Origin: JAMHWF01 sp964371405 | GTDB lineage: Bacteria > Pseudomonadota > Gammaproteobacteria > Burkholderiales > Burkholderiaceae_C | NCBI GenBank assembly: GCA_964371405.1 | Contig: CAYJLV010000004.1 | Location: 1-64,000 of the forward strand | Direction of reading: 5' to 3' | Length of the DNA stretch: 64,000 bases | Shown: piece after piece, positions 25,993-35,149 of the stretch | Layout: every line of letters starts with the position of its first letter | Numbering within the stretch: position 1 is the stretch's first letter | The notes under the pieces: model-generated | Database searches by the model: none | Told to the model about the DNA's origin: nothing | Seen by the model: the letters and a program-made list of their open reading frames with translations, nothing else | Made by a program: the position numbers and the translations under genes

Positions 25993-27537
25993 TCAGACGG
26001 TGTGGGACAGCTTGAAACTGGATACGGCCTGCGCAAGCAGGTGTGCCTGCTGGCGCAGGCTCTCGGCGGCGGCGGCCGACTCCTCGACGAGCGCGGCGTT
26101 CTGCTGCGTCATCTGATCGAGGTTCGTGACGGCGCTGTTGACGCTGCCGATGCCGTCCGACTGCTCGGCGGAGGCGGCTGTGATCTCGCCGATGATGTCG
26201 GTGACGCGCTTCACCGAGGCGACGATCTCCGTCATCGTCGAGCCGGCGTCGGCGACGAGCCTGGAGCCCGAGGCGACCTTGCCGACGCTGGTGCCGATCA
26301 GGGCCTTGATCTCCTTGGCCGCTTCGGCGCTGCGCTGCGCGAGGCTGCGCACTTCGCCGGCGACGACGGCGAAGCCGCGGCCCTGCTCGCCGGCGCGTGC
26401 CGCCTCGACGGCGGCATTGAGCGCGAGGATGTTGGTCTGGAACGCGATGCCGTCGATCGTGCCGATGATGTCGGCGATCTTCTTGGAGCTGGCGTTGATC
26501 TCGTCCATCGTCGTGACGACCTGCGACACGACGCTGCCGCCGCGCTCGGCCACTTCGGCGGCCGACGAGGCCAGCTGGTTGGCCTGACGCGCCGCGTCGG
26601 CGCTCTGGCGCATCGTGACCGTCAATTGCTCCATCGACGAGGCGGTCTGCTGCAGGCTGGCTGCAGTCTGCTCGGTGCGCGTGCTCAGGTCCTGGTTGCC
26701 GGTGGCGATCTCGGAGCTGGCCGTGCCGATGCTGTCGCTCGACTGGCGCACCTGGCCGACCATGCCGCGCATCGAAGCCTGCATCTTCTGCACCGCCGCC
26801 ATCAGGCTCGCGGCCGCACCGGACGGCACGACGACATCGTCGCGCAGGTCGCCGTCGGCGACGCGCAGCAGCGCGCTCCTGGCATCGGCCGGGTCGCCGC
26901 CGAGTTCGCGGCGCACGGCGCGCATCATCACCAGCGACAGCGCGACGCAGACGGCCAGCGCCAGCGCCGCGAAGGCTGCCGCGACGACGAGCGACTGCGT
27001 CGAGCGTTGTTCCGTCGCCGCGTGACCCGCACCGGCGCGTTCGGTCGCGGCCTGCATCTGCTGCGTGAGCTGACCGTTGAGCTTGGCCCACAACGGCGTC
27101 TCTTCCATCAGGATCGTCATGATCACTTCGCCGGGGCTGTCGCGCACCTGAACCACGATCTTCTGCTGGATCGCGATGTGCTCCTTGATCAGCGTGCCGA
27201 TGGCGGCCAGCGGATCGGCGAACTCGCTGCCCTGGGCGAGTTCGGCGGCGCGCGCCACGTCCTTGGGCAGCGTCTCGTGCGCCATCGTCAGGGTCTGTGC
27301 GGCGTCCTTGTTCGAGCGGTCGAGCGCGAGGTCGCGCACCGCCTGGTTGGCGCGCAGCGCCAGCGTCTGCAGCTCGCGCAGTGCGCCGGCGATCGCCTGC
27401 TCGTGCGCCATCAGGCTGCGAAAGTCGCTCTGCGTGCTCCACAGGCCCCAGAACGTGGCGGCGAGGGCGGCGCAGAACAGAACGGCAGGCGCCACGAAGC
27501 AAAGCACCAACTGCGAGAAGAAGGACAGTTTTTTCAT
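25993..27537 (-). CDS. methyl-accepting chemotaxis protein (MCP 2)
   Basis: A chemoreceptor of 514 residues. TM1 is at residues 10-32, the periplasmic helical sensor region at 33-185, TM2 near 188-210, then a HAMP-like segment and a signalling domain with the same tip as its neighbours. It ends FKLSHTV, so it lacks a CheR tether. It lies 43 bp after cheW and 22 bp before MCP 1, giving the order cheW-MCP2-MCP1. Its sensor domain has no close resemblance to MCP 1 or MCP 3, so it probably detects another ligand. Confidence 0.93.
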   Translation of the reverse strand: MKKLSFFSQLVLCFVAPAVLFCAALAATFWGLWSTQSDFRSLMAHEQAIAGALRELQTLALRANQAVRDLALDRSNKDAAQTLTMAHETLPKDVARAAELAQGSEFADPLAAIGTLIKEHIAIQQKIVVQVRDSPGEVIMTILMEETPLWAKLNGQLTQQMQAATERAGAGHAATEQRSTQSLVVAAAFAALALAVCVALSLVMMRAVRRELGGDPADARSALLRVADGDLRDDVVVPSGAAASLMAAVQKMQASMRGMVGQVRQSSDSIGTASSEIATGNQDLSTRTEQTAASLQQTASSMEQLTVTMRQSADAARQANQLASSAAEVAERGGSVVSQVVTTMDEINASSKKIADIIGTIDGIAFQTNILALNAAVEAARAGEQGRGFAVVAGEVRSLAQRSAEAAKEIKALIGTSVGKVASGSRLVADAGSTMTEIVASVKRVTDIIGEITAASAEQSDGIGSVNSAVTNLDQMTQQNAALVEESAAAAESLRQQAHLLAQAVSSFKLSHTV

Positions 27538-27580
27538 GGCGTCGGGGCGCGCAGCGCGGTTGGAAGGAAGGAACGAGTCG

Positions 27581-28105
27581 TCAGAGGGCTTCGATCAGGC
27601 CCATGTCGGCGCTCGACATGAGCGCTTCGATGTCCATCAGGATCAGCATGCGCTCGTGCATGCTGGCGATGCCGGTGATGAAGCTGGTGTCGACGGCCGA
27701 GCTCATTTCGGGGGCGGCCTGGATCGAGTCGGCGGCCAGCTCGAGCACATCGGAGACGGAGTCGACGACGCTGCCGACGACGCGGCCCTTGACAGTGAGC
27801 ACGATGACGACGGTGAATCCGTTGTACTCGGCGGTCTCGCAGCCGAGCTTGATGCGCAGGTCGACGATCGGCACGATCACGCCGCGCAGGTTGATCACAC
27901 CCTTGATGAACGCCGGCGCATTGGCGATGCGCGTGGGCTGCTCGTAGGAGCGGATCTCCTGCACCTTCAGGATGTCGATGCCGTATTCCTCGGCGCCGAG
28001 CCTGAACGTCAGGAACTCGCCGGCCGGCGCGACGTCGTGGCGGGCACCCTGCTGGCGGGCGGCTTCATGGCGCGCCACGAGGGCGCCTTCGGTCATCATG
28101 TTCAT
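27581..28105 (-). CDS. cheW: chemotaxis coupling protein CheW
   Basis: A cytoplasmic adaptor of 174 residues linking receptors to CheA. The CheW fold is clear from FLTFRLGAEEYGIDILKVQE, the NLRGVIVPIVDLR segment, and VVDSVSDVLEL. An extra 28-residue polar N-terminus precedes the domain. It lies between MCP 3 and MCP 2 in one run of minus-strand genes. Confidence 0.95.
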   Translation of the reverse strand: MNMMTEGALVARHEAARQQGARHDVAPAGEFLTFRLGAEEYGIDILKVQEIRSYEQPTRIANAPAFIKGVINLRGVIVPIVDLRIKLGCETAEYNGFTVVIVLTVKGRVVGSVVDSVSDVLELAADSIQAAPEMSSAVDTSFITGIASMHERMLILMDIEALMSSADMGLIEAL

Positions 28106-28141
28106 GGCTTGCTCTGCAGTGGTGTTGCGGGGGTGGGGCGG

Positions 28142-30010
28142 TCAGAAGGTTTCCCAGTCGTCGTCGGGGGCCGACGCGGCGGAGGGTTTCGCAGCCGGCG
28201 GCGGCGCGACGGCCTGCGTCAGCACGGGCGGCTTGGCGGAGGGCGGCGGTGCGGACGGTTCGCTGCGGCGTGCGTGCGCGATCGTGTGTTCGGCGATCTT
28301 CGCCGGCGTCGGCAGCGGTGCCGGCGCAGCGGGCGCGCGAACCGCAGCCGGCCTGGGCGCTGCGATCGGTGCTTTCGCTGCAGACGGTGCCGGTGATGTG
28401 GCGGGCACGGCCGGCGCGACGCGTGCCGGCGCGGCAACCGCAGCGGGCAACGGGGCAGCAGCAGCCGAGTCGAGCCTGAACGAGCCGACGACCTGCGCCA
28501 GCCTGACGGCCTGTTCCTTCAGCGACGTGGCGACGGCAGCCGACTGCTCGACCAAGGCGGCGTTCTGCTGCGTCATCTGGTCGAGGTTGCCGACGGCGGT
28601 GTTGACCTGGCCGATGCCTTCGGACTGCTCGCTCGACGCGGCCGTGATCTCGCCGATGATGTCGCTGACGCGTTTCACCGAGGCGACGATCTCCGTCATC
28701 GTCGAGCCCGCATCGGCGACCAGCCTCGAGCCCGAATCGACCTTGTCGACACTGGCGCTGATCAGCGCCTTGATCTCCTTGGCGGCTTCGGCGCTGCGCT
28801 GCGCCAGGCTGCGCACTTCGGCGGCGACGACGGCGAAGCCGCGGCCCTGCTCGCCGGCGCGTGCCGCCTCGACGGCGGCATTGAGCGCGAGGATGTTGGT
28901 CTGGAACGCGATGCCGTCGATCGTGCCGATGATGTCGGCGATCTTCTTGGAGCTGGCGTTGATCTCGTCCATCGTCGTGACGACCTGCGACACGACGCTG
29001 CCGCCGCGCTCGGCCACTTCGGCGGCCGACGAGGCGAGCTGGTTGGCCTGGCGCGCCGCGTCGGCGCTCTGGCGCACCGTGCTCGTCAGCTCTTCCATCG
29101 ACGAGGCGGTCTGCTGCAGGCTGGCAGCGGTCTGCTCGGTGCGCGCCGACAGGTCGGCGTTGCCGGTCGCGATCTCCGTCGTCGCGGTCGTGATGTTGTC
29201 GGTGCCGGAGCGCACATGGCCGACCAGCTTGCGCAGCGCGTCCTGCATCTCGCCGATGGCGCGCAACAGGTCGCCCAGCTCGTCGCGACGCGGTGAGTCC
29301 AGGCGCTGCGACAGGTCGCCGCCGGCGACGACGCGTGCCGCGGCGACGGCCTCGCCGATCGGCCGCGCGATCGAGCGCGTGATAGCCCAAGCCATCGCGG
29401 CGCCCACCGCCAGCCCGGCGCCGGCCAGCAGGAGGAGCATCAGCCGGGCCTGGTCGAGTTGGCCCGCTTCCTTGGCGGCATGCTCGACGACGAGCCCGTC
29501 CTGCAGCTTGCGCAGCTCGCCCATGCTCGCAAGATAGGCCTGCGACGCCGGCAGCAGCCGCTCGTTGAGCAGCGTCTCGGCGGGCGCTGTCTCGCCGCGC
29601 TGGAACATGGCCATGATCTGGGTGCGCAGTTCGAGGTAGGCCTTGCGTCGTTCGCCGATCTCGGCCAGCAGCGCCTTGGCGCGCTGCGACGTGAGGCGGG
29701 GTTCCAGTTCCTTCTGAAGCTCGCTGATCTCGGACGACGTTTGCTTCATCAGCGGCGCGAAATGCGCTTCGACAGCGGAGTTGCCGCCCGACTTGGCGAT
29801 CGCGAGGACGCGCGCGAGGTTCAGCTCGGTGCGCGCGACCCAGTCAGCTGTCGCCTCGGCGCTGCGCCCGAGATCGGCGGCGGCGGCGTTGTCGCGGCCG
29901 GCCTGCGCCATCCCGATCCACGACGCGGCGACGATGGCGCACAGCAGCAGCAGCACGGTGCCGAATCCGAGGGCCAGGCGCTGGCCGATCTTGAGATTGT
30001 TGAGACTCAT
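28142..30010 (-). CDS. methyl-accepting chemotaxis protein with C-terminal WETF tether (MCP 3)
   Basis: A chemoreceptor of 622 residues. TM1 is at 10-32, a helical sensor domain at 33-190, TM2 near 191-213, HAMP at 214-268, then a signalling domain. About 90 Ala/Pro-rich residues follow, and the protein ends DDDWETF. The last five residues match the xWxxF motif that binds CheR or CheB in Tar-type receptors. The long flexible linker before it is the expected tether. It is the only one of the three MCPs with this motif. It lies directly after cheA. Confidence 0.93.
   Translation of the reverse strand: MSLNNLKIGQRLALGFGTVLLLLCAIVAASWIGMAQAGRDNAAAADLGRSAEATADWVARTELNLARVLAIAKSGGNSAVEAHFAPLMKQTSSEISELQKELEPRLTSQRAKALLAEIGERRKAYLELRTQIMAMFQRGETAPAETLLNERLLPASQAYLASMGELRKLQDGLVVEHAAKEAGQLDQARLMLLLLAGAGLAVGAAMAWAITRSIARPIGEAVAAARVVAGGDLSQRLDSPRRDELGDLLRAIGEMQDALRKLVGHVRSGTDNITTATTEIATGNADLSARTEQTAASLQQTASSMEELTSTVRQSADAARQANQLASSAAEVAERGGSVVSQVVTTMDEINASSKKIADIIGTIDGIAFQTNILALNAAVEAARAGEQGRGFAVVAAEVRSLAQRSAEAAKEIKALISASVDKVDSGSRLVADAGSTMTEIVASVKRVSDIIGEITAASSEQSEGIGQVNTAVGNLDQMTQQNAALVEQSAAVATSLKEQAVRLAQVVGSFRLDSAAAAPLPAAVAAPARVAPAVPATSPAPSAAKAPIAAPRPAAVRAPAAPAPLPTPAKIAEHTIAHARRSEPSAPPPSAKPPVLTQAVAPPPAAKPSAASAPDDDWETF
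28638..29082. repeat. 445-bp segment identical to 24577-25021 (copy in MCP 3)
   Basis: Partner of the MCP 1 segment; it encodes the central signalling-domain hairpin. Its borders do not match codon or domain limits, which favours homologous gene conversion over selection on the protein. Confidence 0.85.
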
Positions 30011-30055
30011 GGCGGGTGGAGGATTACGGGCTGGAGTGTTCTTGGGTCGAGGCGG

Positions 30056-32176
30056 TCACTGGTGCGAGCGGCGCACGAGGCTGCCCACGTCGAGGATCAG
30101 CGCGACGCGGCCGTCGCCCATGATCGTGGCGCCCGAGATGTGGTCGACGCGGCGGTAGTTGGCCTCGAGGTTCTTGACGACGACCTGCTGCTGGCCGAGC
30201 AGCTCGTCGACGAGCAGCGCGACGCGGCCGCCGTCGGCCTCGACGACGACCATGATCGAGCCGTTGCGCTCGGCGCCGTCGCGCGGCACGTGGAACACTT
30301 TCTCCAGGTCGACGACGGGCATGTAGTCGTTGCGGACCTCGACGACGCGGCCGCTGCCGCCGATCGTCTTGACCATGCCCGGCTCGAGCTGGAACGATTC
30401 GACGACGGAGCCCAGCGGAACGATGTAGCACTCCTCGGCGATGCCGATCGACATGCCGTCCATGATCGCCAGCGTCAACGGCAGGCGCACCTTGACGCTC
30501 ATGCCGCAACCCTCGGCCGAGTCGATTTCCACCGTGCCGCCGAGCGCCGTGATGTTCCTCTTGACGACGTCCATGCCGACGCCGCGGCCCGACACGTCGG
30601 TCACGACGTCGGCGGTCGAGAAGCCGGGCGCGAAGATCAGGCTCCAGACGTCGGCATCGGGCATCGAGTCGGGAGCGTCGAGCCCGCGCTCGCGCGCCTT
30701 CGTCAGCAGCTTGTCGCGGTTGAGGCCGCGGCCGTCGTCGCGCACTTCGATGACGATCGAGCCGCCCTGGTGCGAGGCCACGAGCGTGATCGTGCCGTGC
30801 TCGGGCTTGCCCTTGGCGACGCGCTCGTGCGGCAGCTCGATGCCGTGGTCGCACGAATTGCGCACCAGATGCGTCAGCGGGTCGGTGATCTTCTCGACCA
30901 GGCCCTTGTCGAGTTCGGTCGCGTCACCCACCGTCACCATCTCGACCTTCTTGCCGAGCTTGGCCGTGAGGTCGCGCAGCATGCGCGGGAAGCGGTTGAA
31001 GACGATCGACATCGGAATCATGCGGATCGACATCACCGATTCCTGCAGGTCGCGCGTGTTGCGCTCCAGGTCGGCGAGGCCGGCGGCCATTTGCTGGTAG
31101 AGCGCTGCCTCGACGCCCTTGCTGTTCTGCGCCAGCATGGCCTGCGTGATCACGAGCTCGCCCACCAGGTTGATCAGCTGGTCGACCTTCTCGACCGAGA
31201 CGCGCAGCGTCGACGCTTCGCCGCCGGCCGGCGGCGCGGCTTTCGCCGGCGCCTTCGCCGGGGTGCGCGTCGCGGCCGGCCCCGCGCTCTGCAGCGCGGC
31301 GTCCGGCGCTGCGGCCGGGGTGCTGCCCGGTGCGCCCGGCGCATCGTCGAAGAAGCCGAATCCGGGGTCGGGCTGCTCGGGCGGCGGCGCGCCCGGCGCA
31401 TTGGCGTGAAAGCCGTAGCCCGGCCCGAGCGGCAGCAGCTTGACGTGCTCGCGCGCGATGTGGAAGGTGAACAGGTCCAGCAGGTCGTCGTCGCTGCTGT
31501 CGGTGGTGATCTTGAAGCGGCGCATGCCGTCGGCCGGCTGGCCGCCGTCGAGCGGCTCGATCGTGCCGAGGCCGGCGATCTCGGTGAACAGCTCGACCAG
31601 GTTGTCGGAGCGCTCCGGGGCCTCCAGCGGGCCGACCTGCAGCTCGAGCTGGCGCAATGTCGATTCCGGCGCGGCAGCGGCCGCGGACGGCGTCGCGGCG
31701 GGCGCCGCAAACGCGGCGGCGCGCGCCGGCGTCGCCGAGACCGCGATCGTCTCGCCGGCGACCAGCGCGCGGATCTGGGCCAGCAGCTCCGTCGTGTCGA
31801 CGGCGTCGCCGCTGCCGCCGTTCTGGTGGCGCGCGAGCTGCGCGCGCAGCGCGTCGCCCGACTGCAGCAGCACGTCGACCATCGGCGCCGTCGGCGCGAG
31901 CTCGTGGCGGCGCAGCTTGTCGAGCAGCGTCTCCATCTGGTGCGTCAGCTCGGCCGCGTCGGCGAAGCCGAACGTCGCCGCGCCGCCCTTGACGGAATGC
32001 GCGCAGCGGAAGATGGAGTTCAGCTCTTCGTCGTCGGCGGCCTCGATGTCGATTTCGAGCAGTTGCTGCTCCATGCGGTCGAGGTTCTCGCCGGCCTCCT
32101 CGAAGAAGACTTGGTAGAACTGGCTCAGGTCGATCCCGGCAGCGACACTGCCGGCTTCGGACGTCATTTCGGCCAT
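30056..32176 (-). CDS. cheA: chemotaxis histidine kinase CheA
   Basis: A cytoplasmic kinase of 706 residues. The P1 domain carries the phosphorylated His60 in CAHSVKGGAATFG. A P2-like CheY-binding region and an Ala/Pro linker follow. The dimerisation and ATPase domains have HLVRNSCDHGIE and VRDDGRGLNRDKL (N and G1 boxes) and DVSGRGVGMDVV (G2). The C-terminal CheW-like P5 domain ends the protein. It phosphorylates CheY and, where present, CheB. It lies between cheY (32 bp away) and MCP 3. Confidence 0.95.
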   Translation of the reverse strand: MAEMTSEAGSVAAGIDLSQFYQVFFEEAGENLDRMEQQLLEIDIEAADDEELNSIFRCAHSVKGGAATFGFADAAELTHQMETLLDKLRRHELAPTAPMVDVLLQSGDALRAQLARHQNGGSGDAVDTTELLAQIRALVAGETIAVSATPARAAAFAAPAATPSAAAAAPESTLRQLELQVGPLEAPERSDNLVELFTEIAGLGTIEPLDGGQPADGMRRFKITTDSSDDDLLDLFTFHIAREHVKLLPLGPGYGFHANAPGAPPPEQPDPGFGFFDDAPGAPGSTPAAAPDAALQSAGPAATRTPAKAPAKAAPPAGGEASTLRVSVEKVDQLINLVGELVITQAMLAQNSKGVEAALYQQMAAGLADLERNTRDLQESVMSIRMIPMSIVFNRFPRMLRDLTAKLGKKVEMVTVGDATELDKGLVEKITDPLTHLVRNSCDHGIELPHERVAKGKPEHGTITLVASHQGGSIVIEVRDDGRGLNRDKLLTKARERGLDAPDSMPDADVWSLIFAPGFSTADVVTDVSGRGVGMDVVKRNITALGGTVEIDSAEGCGMSVKVRLPLTLAIMDGMSIGIAEECYIVPLGSVVESFQLEPGMVKTIGGSGRVVEVRNDYMPVVDLEKVFHVPRDGAERNGSIMVVVEADGGRVALLVDELLGQQQVVVKNLEANYRRVDHISGATIMGDGRVALILDVGSLVRRSHQ

Positions 32177-32207
32177 GGGAATGCTCGGTGGGACTGCGGG
32201 CGGCGGG

Positions 32208-32570
32208 TCAGCGGACGACCTTGCGGATCACTTCGATCAGCTTGGTCGGGTCGAAGGGCTTGACGAGCCAGCCGGTGGCGCCGGCGCTGCGGCCGGCCTG
32301 CTTCATCTGGTCGCTCGACTCGGTGGTCAGGATCAGGATCGGCGTGCTGCCGAACTTGGGGTCCTCGCGCAGTTTCTTCGTCAGGCTGATGCCGTCCATG
32401 CGCGGCATGTTCTGGTCCGTCAGCACGAGGTCGAAGCCGCGCGTGCGCGCCTTATCCCAGGCGTCCTGCCCGTCGACGGCTTCGGTGACGTCGTAGCCCG
32501 CGCTCTTGAGCGTGAAGGTCACCATCTGGCGCATGGAGGCAGAGTCGTCCACGGCGAGGATTGAATGCAT
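32208..32570 (-). CDS. CheY-type response regulator
   Basis: A single receiver domain of 120 residues with D8/D9 in AVDDS, phospho-acceptor D52 in VLTDQNMP, T in LTTES and K in LVKPFD. It lacks an output domain. It precedes cheA and follows a small CheZ-like gene. A second CheY (56045-56437), closer to enterobacterial CheY, lies beside cheZ. Which one drives the motor and which acts as a phosphate sink cannot be decided from sequence. Confidence 0.92.
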   Translation of the reverse strand: MHSILAVDDSASMRQMVTFTLKSAGYDVTEAVDGQDAWDKARTRGFDLVLTDQNMPRMDGISLTKKLREDPKFGSTPILILTTESSDQMKQAGRSAGATGWLVKPFDPTKLIEVIRKVVR

Positions 32571-32620
32571 ACGATGCTCCGGGGGGTTCTCGGGGGTTTT
32601 CGGGCGGGTGCGGCGTTTCT

Positions 32621-33070
32621 TTAGAACAGCTCGATCGAGCCGGCGTCCATCTCGGCTTGCGTCACCGGATTCGGGCGCAGCGGCGTCTCGTCGACGACCG
32701 CTTCCTCGCCTTCTTCGTCGGCGAAGGCTTCGCGCGCAAGCCGGTCGGCGCAGCCGCGCAGCCGGCGATGGGTGTGGGTGATGAGCTGCGACGCCATGTC
32801 CTGGAACTGCAGCGCCGTGATGGCGGCGCCCAGGTGCTGCATCGCCTGCTCGTAAGGCGTCGACGCATCGGCGGCATCGTGCAGGCCGCGCGCGACGCGG
32901 ATCTGCTCGGTGGCGCCGTAGAAGCCGTCGGCCAGCACCTGGCAGGCGTCGGCGAGCAGGGTCTGCAGGCGGTCGAGGTCGTTGCTCGCCACCATCAGGT
33001 CGTCCTGCAGGTTGGCGGCCGCCATCAGCGGCAGGCTGGCGTGGTTCACGCTGGCTTCATTGACTTGCAT
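32621..33070 (-). CDS. small CheZ-like chemotaxis protein
   Basis: A helical cytoplasmic protein of 149 residues. Its one strong motif is ALQFQDMASQLI at residues 86-97. The pair D91 and Q95 has the same spacing as the catalytic Asp and Gln of CheZ (FxDLTGQ), so it may dephosphorylate the adjacent CheY. It lacks the long N-terminal dimer hairpin and the C-terminal CheY-binding peptide seen in the full CheZ at 55411-56034. The start at ATG 33070 has no strong ribosome site. The function is inferred from the motif and position. Confidence 0.75.
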   Translation of the reverse strand: MQVNEASVNHASLPLMAAANLQDDLMVASNDLDRLQTLLADACQVLADGFYGATEQIRVARGLHDAADASTPYEQAMQHLGAAITALQFQDMASQLITHTHRRLRGCADRLAREAFADEEGEEAVVDETPLRPNPVTQAEMDAGSIELF

Positions 33071-33340
33071 CGTCACGGACTCGGTTGGGTCGTCGATGGG
33101 GCCATGCACCCGCCTCGAAAGGCGTGGTATCGGACAGCAGGATTCTCGGCAGCGGCGGGCGCTGCCGAGCGCCGGATGACCGGGCCGAATGCGGCCCATT
33201 TCGGTGCTTCCAGGCACCCCCAGGGCCGGGCTGCGCCCAGCCCGCCCCCCCGAGAGAGTCGAGGAAACCAGGGGCGACCCGGCGTTTCCTCGCGCGCCGG
33301 CCTGCAGCGACGCGACGCCGGCTCGCGCCATACTTGCGGC

Positions 33341-34486
33341 ATGGATCACACAGAGGGGCAGGGACCGCGCAGGCTGCGTGTGCTGCACGTCGAGGACGCC
33401 GAGGTCGACCACGTGCTCGCCGTCAAGCAGATGCGCCGCAGCGGCCTCGATCCGGAGGTGGTGCGCGTCGAGACGGCGGCCGAGTTCGCCGCGGCGTTGT
33501 CCGGGCCGTGGGACCTGATCCTGTCGGACTACAACCTGCCCGGTTTTTCGGGCCTGGCCGCGCTCGAGATGCTCAAGGCCAGCGGCCGGCTGATCCCGTT
33601 CATCCTCGTCTCGGGCGAGATCGGCGAGGACCAGGCCGTCGCCGCGATGCGCAACGGAGCCAGCGACTATCTGCTCAAGAGCAACCTGGCGCGGCTTGCG
33701 CCGGCGATGCTGCACGCGATCGAGGCGACGCAGGTGCGGCGCGACCGCGCCGCGACGGCGCTCGCGCTGGAGGAGTCCAGGCAGCGCCTGTCGCAGCTCG
33801 CCCAGCACCTGCAGACCAGCGTCGAGGCCGAGCGTGCGGCGATCGCGCGCGAGATCCACGACGACGTCGGCGGCTCGCTCACTGCGCTCAAGTTCGACCT
33901 GGCCTGGATCGCACGCCGCGCCGAATCGCCCGAGCTGCAACAGCGCGCACAGGCCGCGCTCGAGACGGTGAGCCACGCGATCGAGGCGAGCCAGCGCGTG
34001 ATGCACAACCTGCGCCCGGCGATCCTGGAGCAGGGGTTGATCGCCGCGCTGCAGTGGATGACGTCGCGCTTCGAGCGCCGCACCGGCGTGCCGTGCATCT
34101 TCCGCACCAGCCACGAGCAGATGCAGTTGCCCGCCGGCGTGCCGCTGGTCGCCTACCGCACGGCGCAGGAGGCGCTGACCAACGTGACCAAGCACGCGCA
34201 GGCGACGCGCGTCGAGGTCGACCTGCACCTGGGGGGCGGCATCCTGTCGCTCGAGATCAGCGACAACGGGCGCGGCCTGAGCCAGTCCGACCTGGCCAAG
34301 GCGCGCTCGTTCGGCATCCGCGGCCTGCACGAGCGCGCCGGTACGGTGGGCGGCTGGGTCGAGCTGAGCAGCGGCTCGGCGGGCACGACGCTCATCCTTT
34401 CGGTGCCGCTGGCTGCCGACGAACTCGACATCGAGGTCGACGCCGGCGGCGCGGCGTACGATCCGACGTCGTGGGGCAACCTGTGA
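33341..34486 (+). CDS. receiver-histidine kinase hybrid (HisKA_3 type)
   Basis: A soluble protein of 381 residues. An N-terminal receiver domain (phospho-acceptor D63 in LILSDYNLPG) is joined by a coiled coil to a NarX/DegS-type kinase with H173 in REIHDDVGGS. The ATPase domain has ISDNGRGL. It has no membrane segment, so it takes its input through its own receiver, probably phosphorylated by another kinase. It is translationally coupled to the regulator gene (GTGA overlap). About 270 bp separate it from the divergent CheZ-like gene, with GC-rich sequence and no clear promoter. Confidence 0.9.
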   Translation: MDHTEGQGPRRLRVLHVEDAEVDHVLAVKQMRRSGLDPEVVRVETAAEFAAALSGPWDLILSDYNLPGFSGLAALEMLKASGRLIPFILVSGEIGEDQAVAAMRNGASDYLLKSNLARLAPAMLHAIEATQVRRDRAATALALEESRQRLSQLAQHLQTSVEAERAAIAREIHDDVGGSLTALKFDLAWIARRAESPELQQRAQAALETVSHAIEASQRVMHNLRPAILEQGLIAALQWMTSRFERRTGVPCIFRTSHEQMQLPAGVPLVAYRTAQEALTNVTKHAQATRVEVDLHLGGGILSLEISDNGRGLSQSDLAKARSFGIRGLHERAGTVGGWVELSSGSAGTTLILSVPLAADELDIEVDAGGAAYDPTSWGNL

Positions 34487-35121
34487 CGATCCGAGTCATC
34501 CTCTGCGACGACCATGCGCTGATCCGGCGCGGCATCCGCGACACGCTGTCGGACTCGCCCGACATCGAAGTCGTCGGCGAAGCGGCCGACTACGGCGAGC
34601 TGCGCTCGCTGATGCGCAACCACGCCTGCGACGTGCTGGTGCTCGACATCAACCTGCCCGGGCGCAGCGGCCTCGACGTGCTGCACGTGCTCAAGGACGA
34701 GGGCTCGCCGGTGCGCGTGCTCGTCGTCAGCATGTACCCGGAAGACCAGTACGCGATCCGCGCGCTGCGCGCCGGCGCCTTCGGCTACGTCAACAAGGGC
34801 GGCGATCCGGCGCTGATCGTCGCCGCGGTGCGCACTGTGGCGCAGGGCCGCAAGTACGTCACGGCCGAGATTGCGCAGATGCTCGTCGAGAGCCTCACCA
34901 CGCCCGAGAACGGCAACGCCCACGACAAGCTGTCGGACCGCGAGATGCAGACGCTGGTGATGATCGCCTCGGGCAAGCGGCTCTCCGACATCGCCGAGGA
35001 ACTGATGCTCTCGCCCAAGACGGTGAGCGTCTACCGCGCGCGCGTGCTCGAAAAGCTCGGGCTCGCGAACAACTCGGAGCTGACGGTCTACGCGATCCGC
35101 AATGGGTTGGTGGGGAGTTGA
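34483..35121 (+). CDS. NarL/FixJ-type response regulator
   Basis: A regulator of 212 residues. The receiver domain has D9/D10 in CDDH and D55 in VLDINLPG. The C-terminal LuxR helix-turn-helix runs from LSDREMQTLVMIASGKRLSD to SPKTVSVYRARVLEKL. GTG 34483 overlaps the kinase stop by 4 bp, so it is the kinase's cognate partner. Targets are unknown; chemotaxis or flagellar genes are likely only from position. Confidence 0.92.
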   Translation: MTIRVILCDDHALIRRGIRDTLSDSPDIEVVGEAADYGELRSLMRNHACDVLVLDINLPGRSGLDVLHVLKDEGSPVRVLVVSMYPEDQYAIRALRAGAFGYVNKGGDPALIVAAVRTVAQGRKYVTAEIAQMLVESLTTPENGNAHDKLSDREMQTLVMIASGKRLSDIAEELMLSPKTVSVYRARVLEKLGLANNSELTVYAIRNGLVGS

Positions 35122-35149
35122 GTTCGCGGTCGGTTTCAGCTTCGGCGCG

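Noticed and set aside
33232..33247. GGGCTG...CAGCCC hairpin upstream of the hybrid kinase as a terminator
   Set aside because: A six-base stem in GC-rich DNA without a T run; expected by chance.
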